Part shown: piece by piece, positions 25,203 through 33,535 of the stretch
Position numbering within the stretch: position 1 is the first letter of the stretch
How the letters are laid out: the number at the start of each line of letters is the position of its first letter
Origin: Parvibaculum sp045863935
Lineage (GTDB): Bacteria > Pseudomonadota > Alphaproteobacteria > Parvibaculales > Parvibaculaceae
Direction of reading: 5' to 3'
NCBI RefSeq assembly: GCF_045863935.1
Contig: NZ_BTVP01000002.1
Coordinates: forward strand, 62,001-126,000
Length of the DNA: 64,000 nucleotides
Made by a program: the position numbers and the translations under genes
The notes under the pieces: generated by a model
Told to the model about the DNA's origin: nothing
The model's database searches: none
What the model saw: the letters and a program-made list of their open reading frames with translations, nothing else

Positions 25203-26837
25203 TCAGGCGCCGAGCCGGAAGCCCTCGTAATCGGCAGCCGCGACTTCCGCAATCTTTTCGCCATAGACATTCACGCCGCCGGTATAGGGCATGAAGACGC
25301 GCGGTTTGCCGGGAATGTTCGCGCCCATGTACCAGGAGTTCGCCTGCGGATAGAGCGTCGCGCTCGCGAGCTCGTTCACATGCGAGACCCACTGGTCCTC
25401 CGCTTCGCGCGTCGGCTCGATGAAGCGGATATTTCCTTCCGTCAGGCGTTTCACGCAATCCGTGATCCAGTCCACATGCTGCTCGATCGATACGATCATG
25501 TTGGAGAGCACGGAGGGGCTTCCGGGGCCGGTGATGAAGAAGAGATTGGGGAAGCCCGCGGAGCCGAGCCCGAGATAGGTTCGCGGTCCCGCCGCCCATT
25601 TCTCCCTGAGCTTCGCGCCGCCACGGCCCGTGATGTCGATGGCGAGCAGCGCGCCCGTCATGGCGTCGAAGCCCGTCGCAAAGACGATGGCGTCCGCCTC
25701 GTATTCCTTGCCGCCGCAGACGACGCCCTTCTTCGAAATCCGCTCGATCGGCGTCTCGCGCACATCCACAAGATCGACATGCGGTTCGTCGAAGGTCTGC
25801 AGGTAGTCGGTATCGAGGCAGAGACGCTTCACGCCAACCGGATGATCGAAGGGGAGAAGCTTCTCCGCGACGTCGGGATTCTTCACCGATGCGCGCATCT
25901 TCGCGCGGGCGAAATCGGCGGCGATGTCATTTGCCTCGTGGGTCGCCATCAGGTCGCCAAACGCACCGAGGAAAGCGAAGCCGCCCTGGTTCCAGCGCGT
26001 CTCGAGTTCCCTCCGGCGCGCTTCCGGCGTCATGTCTTCGGCCAGCGTTTCGCTATATTCAAAGCAGATGATGCCACCGGGGGTCTCGCGCGCATGTTTG
26101 CGGTCTTCGAGCAGCGTCTCCTTAGAGCGGGCAATCTCGCCTTGCGTCAGGGGGCGATTGCCGGCCGGCAGGGTGAAGTTCGCCGTCCGCTGGAAGACCG
26201 TCATGTGAGAAGCCTGCGCGGCAATGACCGGTATGCTCTGGATGCCGGACGAGCCTGTCCCGATGACGGCGACGCGCTTGCCCGAGAAGTCGACGCCCTC
26301 ATGCGGCCAGCCGCCGGTGTGGTACCAGTCGCCTTCGAAGTCCTGAAGTCCCGCGAAGTCGGGCACGCGGGCGGCGGAGAGGCAACCCGTCGCCATGATG
26401 CAGAAGCGCGCGGAAACGCTGTCGCCCTTGTCGGTCTCGACCGCCCAAAGGCCCGTGTGCTCGTCATAGGTCGCAGACGTCACGCGCGTCTCGAAGCGCA
26501 TGTCGCGGCGAAGGTCGAGCTTGTCGGCCACGTAATTCTGGTAACGCAGGATTTCCGGCTGGGCGGCATAGCGCTCGCTCCACGTCCAGCCTCGCTGAAC
26601 CTCGTCGGAAAAGCCATATTGATATTCGAGGCTTTCGACGTCGCAGCGCGCGCCGGGATAGCGGTTCCAGTACCAGGTGCCGCCGACGCCCTCGCCCGCC
26701 TCGAAGACGCGCGCGGTCAGGCCAAGGCCGCGCAGGCGATGAAGCATGTACATGCCCGCAAAGCCTGCGCCGACGATCACGGCATCGAATTGTTCGGATT
26801 TCGCGCGCGCGGGCGCGCCTTCTCCCTGAGCAGCCAT
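25203..26837 (-). CDS. Type I Baeyer-Villiger / flavin-containing monooxygenase
   Basis: The 544-aa enzyme has the FAD Rossmann motif VIVGAGFAGMYMLHRL, the BVMO active-site region GTWYWNRYPGARCD, the BVMO fingerprint FxGxxxHTxxWP as FEGDWYHTGGWP, and the NADPH motif VIGTGSSGIQ. It inserts oxygen next to carbonyls (ketone to ester or lactone) using NADPH and O2; the WYWNRYPGARCD form is typical of cyclohexanone- and steroid-monooxygenase relatives. GGAGG lies upstream of the ATG. A second, EthA-like BVMO precedes it on the same strand, but 163 bp and a hairpin intervene. Confidence 0.92.
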   Translation of the reverse strand: MAAQGEGAPARAKSEQFDAVIVGAGFAGMYMLHRLRGLGLTARVFEAGEGVGGTWYWNRYPGARCDVESLEYQYGFSDEVQRGWTWSERYAAQPEILRYQNYVADKLDLRRDMRFETRVTSATYDEHTGLWAVETDKGDSVSARFCIMATGCLSAARVPDFAGLQDFEGDWYHTGGWPHEGVDFSGKRVAVIGTGSSGIQSIPVIAAQASHMTVFQRTANFTLPAGNRPLTQGEIARSKETLLEDRKHARETPGGIICFEYSETLAEDMTPEARRRELETRWNQGGFAFLGAFGDLMATHEANDIAADFARAKMRASVKNPDVAEKLLPFDHPVGVKRLCLDTDYLQTFDEPHVDLVDVRETPIERISKKGVVCGGKEYEADAIVFATGFDAMTGALLAIDITGRGGAKLREKWAAGPRTYLGLGSAGFPNLFFITGPGSPSVLSNMIVSIEQHVDWITDCVKRLTEGNIRFIEPTREAEDQWVSHVNELASATLYPQANSWYMGANIPGKPRVFMPYTGGVNVYGEKIAEVAAADYEGFRLGA

Positions 26838-26954
26838 TTCAGTCCTCCCTCTTTTCTTGTTGCCTCAACTCTAGACCGGGCAACAAAAGACACAAGAAGG
26901 AGAAACGGCTTTTCGGGTCGCGGCGTATCGTTGCCGCAGGGGTGGGCAGGATAG

Positions 26955-26992
26955 CCGGAGCCGGAACGTCTCGAAAGACGCTCCGGCTCCGG
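26955..26992 (-). terminator. Strong stem-loop after the EthA-like gene
   Basis: CCGGAGCCGGA pairs with TCCGGCTCCGG, continuing through one mismatch into CGTC/GACG with a TCGAAA loop, about 15 bp in all. It begins nine bases beyond the stop at 27001. There is no T tract on the minus strand, so factor-independent termination is uncertain and mRNA 3'-end protection is equally likely. Confidence 0.6.
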
Positions 26993-27000
26993 TCTTCCCC

Positions 27001-28503
27001 TCATTCGTAGTGGAACTCGGCTCCGTCGAGGTCGACCTCGGGGAGCTGATCCTTCTCGACCCAGTAATCCTGGGTGTGCTGCCATTCCGGCTTGTCGCCG
27101 CGCTTGGGCAGCAGGTCCATGCTCCGCATGAGGTAGCCGGGGTTGAAGTTCTCCGGATCGATCCAGGGCAGCAGCGGCATGTTGCTGTCTTCCTTACGCA
27201 ACGCCACCGTCACCTTTTTCGCGCCCTTCTCGTCCATGTGCTTCAGCAAGCGGCAGACGAAGTCGCCGAGCAGGTCCACGCGGAGCGTCCAGCTTGCGCG
27301 GAAATAGCCGAAGATCCAGATCATGTTCGGCACGCCGGTGAACATCATGCCGCGATAGGTCACGCTGTCGGCGAAGTTGAGCGGCTTGCCGTCGATGTCG
27401 AAGTCGATGTCGCCGAGCACGCTGAGATTGAAGCCCGTCGCCGTGATGATGATGTCGGCTTCGAGTTCCTTGCCGGACTTCAGCAGGATGCCCTTCTCGG
27501 TGAAGCGCTCGATCTCGTCGGTCTCGACGGTGGCCTTGCCGGACGCGATGCCCTGGAAGATGTCGCCATCGGGCACGAAGGCGATGCGCTGGCGCCAGGG
27601 GCGATAGCTCGGCGTGAAGTGCTTCTGCACGGTTTCTTCCGGCAGGAACAGGCGCACGGCATCGAGCAGCTCCTTGCGGACCACTTCGGGCTCCTCGAAG
27701 GAGCGGCGTGTGAATTCCGCCTGATTGTGCAGGATTTCACGGCGCGTGATCTCGTGGATCCAGGCCTCGTCCACGCCCAGCACGCGCAGCCGGTCGGCAA
27801 GCTCGTTCTCGTTGCGGCCGGGAATGAAATAGGTCGGCGAGCGCTGCAGAAGCGTCACATGCTCGCAATCGCCGGCAATGGCGGGAACGAGCGTCGCCGC
27901 CGTCGCGCCGGAGCCGATCACGAGGACCTTCTTGCCCTTGTAGTCGAGGTCTTCGGGCCAGGTTTGCGGATGGACGATCTTGCCCTTGAACTTGTCCATG
28001 TCCGGCCACTCGGGCGTGTAGCCCTCGGAGTGGCGGTAGTAGCCCTGGCACATCCACAGGAAGTTCGCGGTGAAGCGGCGCTCCTCGCCGGTCTTCTTGT
28101 CGATCGCGTAGACTGTCCAGAGATTGTCCTTGCTCGACCACTTCGCCGTGGAGATGCGGTGGTTGTAGCGAATGTGGCGATTGAGGTCGTTCTCCTCGAT
28201 CACCTCTTTCATATAAGTGAGGATTTCGTCCGCCGTGGCGATGGGCGTGCCCGTCCAGGGCTTGAAGCGATAGCCGAACGTATAAAGGTCGCTGTCCGAA
28301 CGGATGCCCGGATAGCGGTGCATGTGCCAGGTGCCGCCGAAGCTGTCGAGAGCCTCGAGCGCGACGAAAGTCTTCTCCGGGCACTGTTCCTGCAGATGAT
28401 AGGCGGCACCGACGCCCGAAATACCCGCTCCGACGATCAAGACGTCGAAATGTTCGGTCTTCTGGGCCGATGCCGGCTTCGTAAGCGTTTCTGTTCCTGA
28501 CAT
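27001..28503 (-). CDS. EthA-type Baeyer-Villiger monooxygenase
   Basis: A 500-aa flavoprotein with VLIVGAGISGVGAAYHLQ (FAD), GGTWHMHRYPGIRSDSD, the BVMO fingerprint FKGKIVHPQTWP and VLVIGSGATAATL (NADPH). GTWHMHRYPGIRSDSD and the overall size match the EthA/AlmA group, which oxidises long-chain ketones, thioamides and, for AlmA, subterminal positions of long alkanes. Its start has an AGGTAGAGGACATG context. A 16-bp dyad lies 75 bases upstream of the start. With the 26837 gene it suggests a ketone or alkane oxidation role, but the natural substrate is not readable. Confidence 0.92.
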   Translation of the reverse strand: MSGTETLTKPASAQKTEHFDVLIVGAGISGVGAAYHLQEQCPEKTFVALEALDSFGGTWHMHRYPGIRSDSDLYTFGYRFKPWTGTPIATADEILTYMKEVIEENDLNRHIRYNHRISTAKWSSKDNLWTVYAIDKKTGEERRFTANFLWMCQGYYRHSEGYTPEWPDMDKFKGKIVHPQTWPEDLDYKGKKVLVIGSGATAATLVPAIAGDCEHVTLLQRSPTYFIPGRNENELADRLRVLGVDEAWIHEITRREILHNQAEFTRRSFEEPEVVRKELLDAVRLFLPEETVQKHFTPSYRPWRQRIAFVPDGDIFQGIASGKATVETDEIERFTEKGILLKSGKELEADIIITATGFNLSVLGDIDFDIDGKPLNFADSVTYRGMMFTGVPNMIWIFGYFRASWTLRVDLLGDFVCRLLKHMDEKGAKKVTVALRKEDSNMPLLPWIDPENFNPGYLMRSMDLLPKRGDKPEWQHTQDYWVEKDQLPEVDLDGAEFHYE

Positions 28504-28578
28504 GTCCTCTACCTTCCTCGCTCGGCGCTTCTTTGGGTCGCCGGATTTCCGTTGAGGTTATCTTGAGGCCCTGAAATC

Positions 28579-28594
28579 TAGGGTCAATACCCTA
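28579..28594. promoter_or_regulatory. Dyad operator upstream of EthA-like gene
   Basis: TAGGGTCAATACCCTA has 6-bp perfect arms with a 4-base spacer, and lies about 75 bases upstream of the monooxygenase start. Its size suits a TetR/GntR-class dimer. No regulator gene adjoins it in this window. Confidence 0.5.
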
Positions 28595-28769
28595 AATTTG
28601 CCCCAGGCAGACCAAATTGACGCAGGGTCGGACGCCCCGCCTCCGGCAAAGCCTTCTCTCGGCGGCTCCATTTTGTCAGTAGACTGAATATATTCGGAAA
28701 AACCGGGCGATTCCCGGCGGCCTCCGCCAGCCATCCGGCGCTAGGAATGCGCGCGCGACCGCGGAAATC

Positions 28770-28844
28770 TGGCTGGGGCGGGAGGGTTCGAACCTCCGAA
28801 TGGCGGAATCAAAATCCGCTGCCTTACCACTTGGCTACGCCCCA
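28770..28844 (-). tRNA. tRNA-Gln (anticodon TTG)
   Basis: On the minus strand TGGGGCG pairs with CGCCCCA as the acceptor stem. The anticodon stem is GCGGA/TCCGC around loop TTTTGAT, giving anticodon TTG, and GGTTCGAACC supplies the T-arm loop. The D arm reads AGCCAAGTGGTAAGGC. Discriminator G and an encoded CCA end the gene (28770-28772). Confidence 0.95.
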
Positions 28845-29024
28845 GCAGGGCCCGGAAGCCTCAAGCGGGCGGCCTCGCGAAACGCGGCGGAACATACCGG
28901 CATCCCCTGAAGGGTGCAACCGGGCGGCCCGGCCGCCGATTCCAGCGGAAACTGCCGGTCAGGGCCCCCGATCGCGCTTGCGGGCACGGGTTTTGGCGGC
29001 TATAACGCCGCCTCGAATTGGCGG

Positions 29025-29101
29025 CGGAGTGTGGCGCAGTCTGGTAGCGCACCTCGTTCGGGACGAGGGGGTCGGAGGTTCGAATCCTCTCACTCCGACC
29101 A
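29025..29101 (+). tRNA. tRNA-Pro (anticodon CGG)
   Basis: The acceptor stem is CGGAGTG/CACTCCG, the D arm GCGCAGTCTGGTAGCGC, the anticodon stem CCTCG/CGAGG with loop TTCGGGA (anticodon CGG), and the T arm carries GGTTCGAATCC. CCA is encoded. It is oriented opposite to the tRNA-Gln gene 180 bases away. Confidence 0.95.
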
Positions 29102-29111
29102 ATCGAAAATG

Positions 29112-29147
29112 AAGGCTCCCGGCGCTTATCGGCGCGGGAGCCTTTGT
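29112..29147 (+). terminator. Intrinsic terminator after tRNA-Pro
   Basis: GGCTCCCG pairs with CGGGAGCC, with further GC pairing in the loop side, and is followed by CTTTGTT-like T-rich sequence after TTT. The left flank GAA makes it weakly usable in the opposite direction, for the secreted peptide gene ending at 29173. Confidence 0.8.
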
Positions 29148-29172
29148 TCGTTTCAGGGGCCCTGCCTTCGCC

Positions 29173-29349
29173 TTACCAGCCGAAAATACGGCCGATGATG
29201 TCGAGCAGGTTGCCGAGCGAGCCGCCACCGCCGGGCGCGCAGGCATAGGCTGGCTTCGCGCTCATGAAGAAGGCCGATGCGCCGGCGCCGAGACCGAGCA
29301 CCATTGCCGAGACCGCCACCCGGAGGTGGGTCAGCCGAAACGGTTTCAT
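29173..29349 (-). CDS. 58-aa secreted small protein precursor
   Basis: The frame begins MKPFRLTHLRVAVSAMVLGL and continues through a second hydrophobic part to AKPAYA, a good signal peptidase I site; the predicted mature part is 22 residues, beginning CAPGGGG and ending SLGNLLDIIGRIFGW. GAGGGGA lies upstream of the ATG. A leftward frame in another register overlaps it, but this frame alone has a signal-like start and a codon pattern like the neighbours. The mature end is amphipathic. Cleavage before Cys could instead indicate a lipoprotein, though AYAC is a poor lipobox. The function is unknown. Confidence 0.65.
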   Translation of the reverse strand: MKPFRLTHLRVAVSAMVLGLGAGASAFFMSAKPAYACAPGGGGSLGNLLDIIGRIFGW

Positions 29350-29448
29350 AACAAGACATCCCCTCTATCTGTTGAGTAGCATCCGCTAACGTCAGCAAAT
29401 CGCGGGCCAGCCCGGCGCCGTTAACGAAGAAAATTGCGAGGAACCCCC

Positions 29449-30084
29449 ATGACCGTCACGCTCTACGACTTCACCCTTGCGCCAAGCCCCCGCCGGGCGC
29501 GCATCCTGCTCGCGGAAAAGGGAATCGCCCATGAGACCGTGCAGGTCGACCTCACCAAGGCCGAACAGCTCGGCGAGGCCTATCGCAAGATCAACCCCGC
29601 CTGCACCGTGCCGGCGCTGAAGCTCGAAGACGGCACGATCCTCCCCGAGAATATCGGCATCGCCGCCTGGGCCGAGGAGGTGAAGCCCGCGCCCGCACTG
29701 CTCGGCCGCACGCCCGCCGAAAAAGGCCTCGTCTTCAGCTGGAATGCGCGAATCGAATTCGAAGGCTTCATGCCCATCGCCGAAGTCCTTCGCAACACCT
29801 CCAAGGGCATGGTGGGCCGCGCCCTGCCCGGCCCCCTCGATCTTCCGCAGATCCCGGCGCTGGCCGAGCGGGGTGCGCAGCGCCTCACCCGCTTCTTCGA
29901 GATGCTGAACGAGCGGCTCAAGGGACGCGACTACATCGCCATCGACACGTTCTCCCTCGCCGACATCACGGCTCTTGTCTGCGTCGATTTCGCCAAATGG
30001 GTGAAGCAGGAGCCGAAGCCGGAGCACACCGACCTCCTGCGCTGGCATGCGGCCGTTTCCGCGCGGCCGAGCGCCAAGGCGTGA
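29449..30084 (+). CDS. Glutathione S-transferase
   Basis: The 211-aa protein has an N-terminal thioredoxin-like domain (YDFTLAPSPRRARILLAEKG, PACTVPALKLEDGTILPENI, where CTVPAL is the cis-proline site) and a helical C-terminal domain with the N-capping motif FSLADITALVCVDF. It probably conjugates or handles glutathione adducts; the SPRR at the catalytic position suits a Ser-type class. The ATG at 29449 follows GAGGAA; an upstream start five codons earlier is weaker. A sigma-70 promoter for the next transcription unit starts 10 bases after its stop. Confidence 0.88.
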   Translation: MTVTLYDFTLAPSPRRARILLAEKGIAHETVQVDLTKAEQLGEAYRKINPACTVPALKLEDGTILPENIGIAAWAEEVKPAPALLGRTPAEKGLVFSWNARIEFEGFMPIAEVLRNTSKGMVGRALPGPLDLPQIPALAERGAQRLTRFFEMLNERLKGRDYIAIDTFSLADITALVCVDFAKWVKQEPKPEHTDLLRWHAAVSARPSAKA

Positions 30085-30094
30085 AACGGCAAGT

Positions 30095-30122
30095 TTGACA
30101 GAGGCTCCCTCCCCCCTATGAT
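30095..30122 (+). promoter_or_regulatory. Sigma-70-type promoter for riboswitch/btuB transcript
   Basis: TTGACA (30095-30100) is a perfect -35, followed after 16 bases by TATGAT (30117-30122), one mismatch from the -10 consensus. The predicted transcript start lies just before the cobalamin aptamer. Confidence 0.75.
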
Positions 30123-30130
30123 GCCGCCAC

Positions 30131-30340
30131 TCGATGGTTCCGAGGGGGCCCGCAAGGGCGTCCCGAGGAGGCAAGAGGGAACAGGGTGAGGCCCGCAAGG
30201 CCAATGCCCTGGCTGCCCCCGCAACTGTAAGCGGCGAGGCACCGTTCCAACAATGTCACTGGCTGCAAAGGTCCGTTCGCGGGCCGGCATCCCGGGAAGA
30301 CGGAACGGCGCCGATGACCCGCGAGCCAGGAGACCTGCCA
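30131..30340 (+). promoter_or_regulatory. Cobalamin (B12) riboswitch
   Basis: The leader shows the conserved aptamer parts in order: a GGTTCC-type opening, GGTGAGGCCCGCAAGGCCAA, CTGGCTGCCCCCGCAACTG with TAAGCGGCGAG, TGTCACTGG, GGGAAGACGG, GATGACCCGCGAGCCAGG and the B12 box AGCCAGGAGACCTGCC. It lies between a strong promoter and a TonB-dependent receptor gene. In this class bound adenosylcobalamin or related forms lower expression. Confidence 0.95.
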
Positions 30341-30423
30341 CCGGGTTCGTCATCTGCCGTGGCCGGGGGTCTGCCAGGGGGACGTCGACCCTTGGGCTTA
30401 CGCCTTTCGGGTTTCCGTTTTCC

Positions 30424-30477
30424 GTCTCTCTCCCGCGCACCGGCGCCATGCGGCCGGGGTGGCCGCGCCAGAGAGAC
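30424..30477 (+). promoter_or_regulatory. Probable expression-platform hairpin masking the btuB ribosome site
   Basis: GTCTCTCT (30424-30431) pairs with AGAGAGAC (30470-30477), enclosing GC-rich inner stems. The right arm contains the purine-rich sequence leading into AGGA just before the btuB ATG at 30492. There is no T tract, so translational control fits better than termination. Confidence 0.5.
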
Positions 30478-30491
30478 AGGATACCTGTTCC

Positions 30492-32474
30492 ATGACTATC
30501 AAAGGCTGGGGGGCCGTTGCTGCCCTGACACTGGCGGCATTTGCCGCCGCATCCGCACATGCGGAAGAAGCGATCGTAACGGAGGAGCTGCTCGTTTCGG
30601 GCGGCGTCGAGCCCATTCCCACGAAGGAAGTGGCAAGCTCCTACACGATCGTCACCGCCGAAGAGATCGAGACGTTTCAGTACCAGGACATCACCGACGC
30701 ATTGCGCTCGGTTCCCGGGCTCCATGTCGTGCCGTCGGGTTCGCGCGGCACCGTCACTTCCGTTTTCACGCGCGGCGCGAATTCCAACCAGACGCTCGTT
30801 CTCGTGAACGGCACGCCGATCAACGATCCCTCGTCGCCTGGCGGCGCGGCGAACCTTGCCGGCATTCCGCTCGACAATGTCGAGCGCATCGAAGTGGTGC
30901 GCGGGCCGCAATCCTCGCTCTATGGCAGCCAGGCGCTTGGCGGCGTCATCAACATCATCACGAAGTCCGGCACGAGCGATCCGCGCAGCACGCTCCGCGT
31001 CGAGGGTGGCACGCTCGGCACGCTCAACACCTATGCGAGCACGGGCGGCAGCTTCGGCGCGACCGACTATTTCCTGTCGCTCTCGCGCGAGGATACGGAC
31101 GGCAACGACATCACGCCCGCGCGCCTTCGCGATGCGCGCGGTGAAGAAGAGGACGGCACCGAAACGCTTTCGGCGTCGGGCCGCATCGCCACGACGTTCA
31201 ACGAGAATGTGAGCGGCTCGGTCTTCCTGCAATACACCGATGCCGAAGCGGACACGGATGCGGACGGCTCGACCGCCGGCTTCGTCAGCGTCTATCAGAA
31301 CTTCGACAGCGTCTTCGAATCGCGACGGCTCTTCCTCTCGGGCGATCTCTCGGGCCGCTTCCTCGACGGGAAGTGGCGGCCGAGACTGTCTGCGGGCTAT
31401 ACGGTGCAGAAGTCCGACTCGACCGACAATCCGGATCCCGGCGGCTCGGTCTATCTCGACCGCGCAAGCAATGAAGGCACGACGCTCAGGCTCGCGATCG
31501 ACAATGCCTTCGATCTCACGCCCGAACATCTCCTCACCTTCGGCGGCAGCTACACGAGGGATGAGTTCGAGTCCGACGGCTTCCGCGACCTCGGCGGCTT
31601 CGTCATCGATCTCAATTCCGATGCGCAGACGGACGCCTTCGCTGTCTATGCGGGCGATCACATGACCTTCGGCGAGCGCTTCTTCGCCACGCTGAGCACG
31701 CGCTACGACATGCCGGAAGACATGGATGATCGCTTCACCTTCACCATCGCCCCCGGCTACTACCATCCGGAGACGGACACGCGCCTAACCTTGTCCTATG
31801 GCACGGGTTTCAAAACACCGTCGCTCTATCAACGCTTCGGCTTCGACATAAACACGTTCGGCGGCTTCCCCTCCGGCGTCTATACCGGCAATCCGGACCT
31901 CAAGCCCGAAAAGAGCAAGGGCTGGGAGGTGGGTATCGAGCAAGGCTTCTTCGGCGGCAAGGCGACGGCCGGCGCAACCTGGTTCGACACCGAAATTGAA
32001 GATGCAATCGTCATCGTCTACGACGCCTTTGGCAATTCAACGTCCGTCAATGTCGATGAGTTCGACACGAAAGGGATCGAAACCTTCATCGAATTCAATC
32101 CGATTGCTGAACTCACGACCCGCATCGACTACACGTTGACGATCCTGAAGGCGGACAGCTTCACCAGTACGATGGTGCGCCGTCCGCGTCACCAGCTCGG
32201 CTTCACGGCGAGCTGGGAATTCATTCCCGGCACGGTTCTGTCGGGCAATGCGGAATGGATCGACATCTATCGCGACGTGCCGCGCGACGGATTCGGCTTC
32301 TATGTCGATCCCGGACCCTACACGGTCGTGAACATTGCCGGATCGCATCGCCTCACGGACAATGTGAAACTCACCGCGCGGGTGAACAACCTGCTCGACG
32401 CGCATTACGAGCCGGCCAACGGCTTTGTGGCGCCGGGCATCGAGGCTCTGGCGGGCGTCGAAGTAACCTTCTGA
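30492..32474 (+). CDS. btuB: TonB-dependent receptor, BtuB-like cobalamin/corrinoid transporter
   Basis: The 660-aa precursor has a signal peptide (MTIKGWGAVAALTLAAFAAA, to AHA), a TonB-box-like EELLVSG, a plug domain (DITDALRSVPGLHVV, VFTRGANSNQTLVLVNG, IEVVRGPQSSLYGSQALGGV) and a 22-strand-type barrel ending in VEVTF. It imports a ligand across the outer membrane with TonB energy. The cobalamin riboswitch directly upstream identifies the ligand as a corrinoid; sequence alone would only say TonB-dependent receptor of the BtuB/CirA type. The ATG at 30492 is set by the signal peptide. Confidence 0.93.
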   Translation: MTIKGWGAVAALTLAAFAAASAHAEEAIVTEELLVSGGVEPIPTKEVASSYTIVTAEEIETFQYQDITDALRSVPGLHVVPSGSRGTVTSVFTRGANSNQTLVLVNGTPINDPSSPGGAANLAGIPLDNVERIEVVRGPQSSLYGSQALGGVINIITKSGTSDPRSTLRVEGGTLGTLNTYASTGGSFGATDYFLSLSREDTDGNDITPARLRDARGEEEDGTETLSASGRIATTFNENVSGSVFLQYTDAEADTDADGSTAGFVSVYQNFDSVFESRRLFLSGDLSGRFLDGKWRPRLSAGYTVQKSDSTDNPDPGGSVYLDRASNEGTTLRLAIDNAFDLTPEHLLTFGGSYTRDEFESDGFRDLGGFVIDLNSDAQTDAFAVYAGDHMTFGERFFATLSTRYDMPEDMDDRFTFTIAPGYYHPETDTRLTLSYGTGFKTPSLYQRFGFDINTFGGFPSGVYTGNPDLKPEKSKGWEVGIEQGFFGGKATAGATWFDTEIEDAIVIVYDAFGNSTSVNVDEFDTKGIETFIEFNPIAELTTRIDYTLTILKADSFTSTMVRRPRHQLGFTASWEFIPGTVLSGNAEWIDIYRDVPRDGFGFYVDPGPYTVVNIAGSHRLTDNVKLTARVNNLLDAHYEPANGFVAPGIEALAGVEVTF

Positions 32475-32496
32475 GGAACGCCTGCTGCAAAACAAT

Positions 32497-32530
32497 AGGC
32501 GCGGGGATCGCTCCCCGCGCCTTATTCATT
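32497..32530 (+). terminator. Intrinsic terminator after btuB
   Basis: An 11-bp perfect stem (AGGCGCGGGGA/TCCCCGCGCCT) with a TCGC loop is followed by TATTCATT. It separates the receptor from the convergent enoyl-CoA hydratase gene and may serve both. Confidence 0.85.
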
Positions 32531-32543
32531 TCCGCCGCGGCAA

Positions 32544-33392
32544 CTATCGCCCGGTAAAATTCGCCGCACGCTTCTCCACGAAATGCGCGACGCCTTCCTT
32601 GAAGTCGGCGCTGCCGAAGCTTTTCTGCATCTCGCTGTCGCCCACTTCCAACGCTTCGTTGAAGTTCTGGAACAGCGCCTTCCATATCTGCGCCTTCATG
32701 ACAGCCATGGACCTCGGCGACACGGTTTCGGCGAGCATCCGCGCATAATCCATGACATTCGCCATGAAGTTCTCCTGCGGGAAGACCTTGTTGACGAGCC
32801 CCATGCTCGCGGCCTCGTCCGCCATCACCTTGCGCGCCGACATCAGAAGGTCGAGCGAACGCGCGGGGCCAACGAGATGCGGCAGCAGCCATGAAACGCC
32901 GTGCTCCGCGATGAGGCCGCGGCTTGCGAAGGAGGTCGTGAACTTCGCTTCCGAGCCCGCGAAGCGCATGTCGGCATAGAGCGCGAAGACGAGACCGAGT
33001 CCTGCCGCCGGGCCGTTGATCGCGGCAATGATCGGCTTCTTCACCTGCATCAGATAGCCGAAGCGGCCGCCATAATGCGGGCTCACATCGGGTCCGAGGC
33101 CGCTCGCGAAATCGAAGCTCTCCTCGCGCGACGCCGTCGCAAGCTCACGGTCTTCCCATTTGCCGGGCTTGATCGACTGCAGCAGGTTCATGTCGGCGCC
33201 CGCACAAAAGCCGCGCCCGGCACCCGTCACCACGATGACGCGAACATTCTCGTCCGCAACCGCCGCCGCCATGGCCAGCTTCACACTTTTTTCCATCGCC
33301 GCCGTCCAGGCATTGAGCTTGTCCGGGCGGTTGAGCGTCAGCAGGGCGACGCGATCCTTCACCTCGTATGTGAGGTCTTCATAAGCGCTCAT
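32544..33392 (-). CDS. Enoyl-CoA hydratase/isomerase family protein
   Basis: A 282-aa crotonase: early VALLTLNRPDKLNAW, VIVVTGAGRGFCAGADMN with the oxyanion-hole AGADM, then AAINGPAAGLGL, and EHGVSWLLPHLVG with Glu/Gly around the catalytic position. The family hydrates or isomerises enoyl-CoA in beta-oxidation. GGAGGAGAAC precedes the ATG; a 38-residue N-terminal extension in the longer frame is rejected. Nothing near it defines a single pathway. Confidence 0.9.
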   Translation of the reverse strand: MSAYEDLTYEVKDRVALLTLNRPDKLNAWTAAMEKSVKLAMAAAVADENVRVIVVTGAGRGFCAGADMNLLQSIKPGKWEDRELATASREESFDFASGLGPDVSPHYGGRFGYLMQVKKPIIAAINGPAAGLGLVFALYADMRFAGSEAKFTTSFASRGLIAEHGVSWLLPHLVGPARSLDLLMSARKVMADEAASMGLVNKVFPQENFMANVMDYARMLAETVSPRSMAVMKAQIWKALFQNFNEALEVGDSEMQKSFGSADFKEGVAHFVEKRAANFTGR

Positions 33393-33535
33393 GTTCTCCT
33401 CCCTCTGCTTCGGCCTCTGTTCGGGCCCCTGTTCCTCCAGCTTTGCGGAGAGTATAGGCGCAACCGGGGGCCATGCGACAAACTGCGCTTTGCGAGGGCA
33501 TGGCATTCCGGCCGTCCGCGGCGTATGGTTTTTTC

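Noticed and set aside
25038..26954. 638-codon frame antisense to the first BVMO
   Set aside because: Shadow of a well-supported flavoprotein gene; no signature and no Shine-Dalgarno.
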